Shown: positions 61,778 through 64,000 of the stretch, piece after piece
Position numbering within the stretch: position 1 is the stretch's first letter
How the letters are laid out: each line of letters begins with the position of its first letter
Origin: Methanobacteriota archaeon
Lineage (GTDB): Archaea > Halobacteriota > Methanosarcinia > Methanosarcinales > Methanosarcinaceae
DNA: 64,000 nucleotides
Assembly: GCA_023399215.1 (NCBI GenBank)
Contig: JAEWQJ010000011.1
Coordinates: forward strand, 1 to 64,000
Reading direction: 5' to 3'
Program-made: the position numbers and the translations under genes
Notes under the pieces: model-generated
The model's input: the letters and a program-made list of their open reading frames with translations, nothing else
What the model was told of the DNA's origin: nothing
Database searches by the model: none

Positions 61778-62030
61778 CGGATAACGACAAAGAGAGTGTG
61801 AAGGGTAGCTGGGCAAAGGGTAGCTGAGGATACGTCTTTCTTGCAGACCCTTTCTATAGTTTTGAATGCAACTATTTACACCCGGGTTCTAATAACGAAC
61901 TAGAAACACGATGCTTTGGATCAGGAAATGAGTAGTCTCAGTTTCAAATGTAATTCTTTAAGTAAATAACTATAGTACAGCCCTTTCTTACAGTTCTCTT
62001 TGTCCCAAACTTATTAGTGAGGAGCTTGAT

Positions 62031-62780
62031 ATGACAGTACCAAACCTCATGAAACGTGCGCTTGCGGAATTAGTAGGGACTTATGTCCTGGTGTTCCTGG
62101 GTACGGGTTCGGTGGTAACTACCGTGCTTCTTATGGAGGGCTGGGAGGCTTTTCCCGGAAACCATTTTAATATAGGGATTGACATTGCTTCCTGGTTTGC
62201 CATAGGAATTTCTTTTGCAATTGCAATCATCGCCATGGTCTATGCCTTCGGACACATTTCAGGTACACATATCAACCCTGCGGTAAGTCTTGCTCTCTGG
62301 GCCACAGGCCGCTTTCCCGCAAAAGACCTCATTTCTTACATTATCGCTCAGCTTATAGGTGCAAGCCTTGCGTCCTTTTCTCTTGTAGCGATCCTGGGGA
62401 TGAGGGCTGTTGATACAGGTCTAGGGGCCACATCCATGTTCTACGGAGTCAGTTATGGGCAGGCAATCTTCTGCGAAGCTGTGTGTACCTTTTTCCTTAT
62501 GCTTACTATTATGGGTACAGCCGTGGACCGAAGGGCTACCCCTGGATTTGCGGGGCTTGCAATAGGGCTTGTGGTAGCGGCGGATGTGATTGTTGTAGGC
62601 AATATTACAGGTTCTTCTCTGAACCCAGCCCGCACCTTCGGCCCCTATCTTGCTGAATCTTTGCTGGGTGGAGCTAACCTATGGGCTCAGTTCCCAATTT
62701 ATATCATAGGTCCCATAGCGGGAGCACTGGTCGCAGCGTTCCTTTATGATTTTGTAGCTGAACCAAAAAAGGCAGATTAA
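62031..62780 (+). CDS. aqpM: Aquaporin (AqpM type)
   Basis: 249 residues with six membrane segments and two half-helices carrying HINPAVSLALWATG and SSLNPARTFGPYLAE, the two NPA motifs. The N-terminus MKRALAELVGTYVLVFLGTG is typical of AqpM. These channels pass water and, in archaea, perhaps small gases or glycerol. GAGGAG lies 6 bases before the ATG. It is a single gene. Confidence 0.96.
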   Translation: MTVPNLMKRALAELVGTYVLVFLGTGSVVTTVLLMEGWEAFPGNHFNIGIDIASWFAIGISFAIAIIAMVYAFGHISGTHINPAVSLALWATGRFPAKDLISYIIAQLIGASLASFSLVAILGMRAVDTGLGATSMFYGVSYGQAIFCEAVCTFFLMLTIMGTAVDRRATPGFAGLAIGLVVAADVIVVGNITGSSLNPARTFGPYLAESLLGGANLWAQFPIYIIGPIAGALVAAFLYDFVAEPKKAD

Positions 62781-63318
62781 GACACAGATTGTTGTATTAA
62801 TTTAGAACTGGATGCAAACCTTGTAATAATGATTAAGTCAAAAGTGACTTGTTTTTCTTCCAGCACAATTTTTTTCTGTTTTTCTGCAAATGGCTTTCTT
62901 ATAAAGTGTTCAATACCTTTCACTAATTTCAAAGCATACGTTTTCCAAAAAATTTACAAATTATTTATCGAAAGAAACTTTTTATGACACTTTATGCAAA
63001 AAAGCATGCAGTATCTTATTTTATATACAATTATTGCGTGTCTGAGTTCCATTCACAATATAAATATAGCTAAAATATAAATTAATTACCTAACAAAGGT
63101 TATTGGGAAAGTTTTCCATCCCCGTAGCAAGTTGCAGGGCATTCAACTGAAATAAAAGTATTGATTCAAAAAGTAAGGAAATAATAAGATCCCTAACTGA
63201 TGACCAATGAATTGAAATTAACTTTTTTCAATTCGTCTCTTCAAATTCATATTATTTACTTGAAATTTTACTTCAAAGGATTCAAGCCGTTTGCTAACGG
63301 TTAGCTGGTGTTTATGAC
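62781..63318. other. Gene-free stretch with a dispersed element
   Basis: The left half is AT-rich with several possible TATA boxes (e.g. TTATATACAATTAT near 63020). The right half holds the reversed copy of the 55204 element at 63103-63158. Confidence 0.45.
63103..63158 (-). repeat. Dispersed TTTATTTCAGT...CGGGGATGG element, copy 2
   Basis: Reverse orientation of 55204-55257. TTTATTTCAGT, CTTGCTACGGGGATGGAAAA and CTTTCCCA are shared, with about six differences and a one-base gap in the whole stretch. Confidence 0.65.
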
Positions 63319-64000
63319 ATGAAAGTTGCCTGTATACAGATGGACGTGCTGCATTGCAGAAAACAGGAAAACCTTGAAAAAGCTCTGCATATGGCTCTTA
63401 AAGCTGTAAGAAAAGGAGCCGAACTTATTGTTTTACCCGAGGTCTTCTCAACAGGGTTTTGCTACGAGTATTTTGACCATGCAGCAGAGACTTTGCCTTC
63501 TCCTCTCCTTGAAAACCTGGCCTGTTTTTCCGAGGCCAACGACTGTATTATTATGGGCTCCGTAATTGAAAAAGTCGCTTCGGAAGATACTTCTAACAGT
63601 GGAGCACCTGTGGATTCTAAAAATTCTACGATTTCGGATTCCAGTAATTCCCCATTTTACTACAATCTCGGCTTTTGCTTTGAGTCAGGAATCCTTGCAG
63701 GTAGTTACAGGAAAACTCATCCCTTCAAAACCGAAAACAATTATTTCTCAAAAGGCGATTCTATAGAGCCCATTTCTCTTAAAAAGCAAAACCTGAAAAT
63801 TGGTTTTGAGATCTGCTATGAACTCCGTTTTCCCGAGGTTGCAAGAAAACTTTCCCTTGCTGGTTCTGACCTGCTTGTAACCACAGCTGCATTTCCTAAT
63901 CCAAGGTCTGAACACTGGAATATTCTTGCAAAGGCAAGGGCGATTGAAAACCAGATCCCACATATTGCCTGCAACCGGATAGGTTCTGCTCCTGACTGCA
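63319..64000 (+). CDS. Carbon-nitrogen hydrolase (nitrilase family), partial
   Basis: The first 227 codons are present; the gene runs off the window. MKVACIQMDVLHCRKQENLE starts the fold. The catalytic triad is visible as Glu in LIVLPEVFSTGF, Lys in YRKTHPF and Cys in GFEICYELRFPE. An insertion (TSNSGAPVDSKNSTISDSSN) between Glu and Lys is rich in Ser and Asn. The family hydrolyses nitriles or amides, such as omega-amidase substrates; the exact substrate is unknown. The ATG at 63319 follows an out-of-frame ATGACATGA. Confidence 0.88.
   Translation, partial: MKVACIQMDVLHCRKQENLEKALHMALKAVRKGAELIVLPEVFSTGFCYEYFDHAAETLPSPLLENLACFSEANDCIIMGSVIEKVASEDTSNSGAPVDSKNSTISDSSNSPFYYNLGFCFESGILAGSYRKTHPFKTENNYFSKGDSIEPISLKKQNLKIGFEICYELRFPEVARKLSLAGSDLLVTTAAFPNPRSEHWNILAKARAIENQIPHIACNRIGSAPDC

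Overview
The window is a piece of a methanogenic archaeal chromosome, almost certainly a Methanosarcina. The grounds are a two-domain DUF1608 S-layer glycoprotein with a PGF-CTERM-like tail, an AqpM-type aquaporin, a methanogen-type DUF2193 protein, two ADP-dependent sugar kinases, an archaeal RPA operon, pyruvoyl-dependent arginine decarboxylase, and long AT-rich intergenic regions full of short tandem repeats.

Layout. 0-5.2 kb: two Hsp20 proteins, a family 4 uracil-DNA glycosylase, phosphoglycerate kinase and an AMMECR1 protein. 6.0-8.5 kb: a decayed type I restriction-modification operon (hsdM, AlbA_2 and hsdS remnants, each with an internal deletion). It is followed by an intact DUF6884 gene and a GIY-YIG gene broken by one base, and a near-identical repeat occurs in inverted orientation at 5981 and 7663. 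8.6-19.3 kb: housekeeping genes (GNAT, Dph6-like, nucleoside deoxyribosyltransferase-like, argC, CBS, argJ, two ADP-dependent kinases, 8-oxoguanine glycosylase). 19.4-22.8 kb: a very AT-rich three-gene operon of unrecognised proteins, one with a PD-(D/E)XK nuclease signature. Inverted-repeat elements lie on both sides of it, and it is the best candidate for an undescribed (perhaps defence) system. 23-26.2 kb: a membrane or glycolipid operon (PAP2, glycosyltransferase, flippase-like). 27-41.3 kb: the cell-surface region, with the S-layer gene, a winged-helix regulator plus small membrane partner, a COG4705 membrane protein, two DedA-type proteins, cca, a second DUF1608 protein, and secreted SCP2-like and beta-helix proteins. 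Three MITE-like elements lie here. 42.3-48 kb: an amino-sugar nucleotide operon (two GlmU-like enzymes, GlmM, GlmS). 48.8-50.5 kb: a pilin-like surface protein with a long (DETQ)n repeat. 51-54.2 kb: RPA, its partner and a phosphodiesterase. 54.9-58.6 kb: two regulators, deoxyhypusine-synthase-like protein and arginine decarboxylase. 59-64 kb: a conserved archaeal protein, DUF2193, aquaporin and the start of a nitrilase-family gene cut by the window edge.

Themes. Surface construction dominates: UDP-GlcNAc supply, lipid glycosylation, S-layer and pilin-like proteins. Three 19-bp repeats lie directly upstream of the S-layer TATA box, and related copies lie upstream of the COG4705 gene. The regulator pair sits between these two promoters, which suggests a small regulon. 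No tRNA, rRNA or CRISPR array was found. All product names come from reading motifs by eye; no database search was run.
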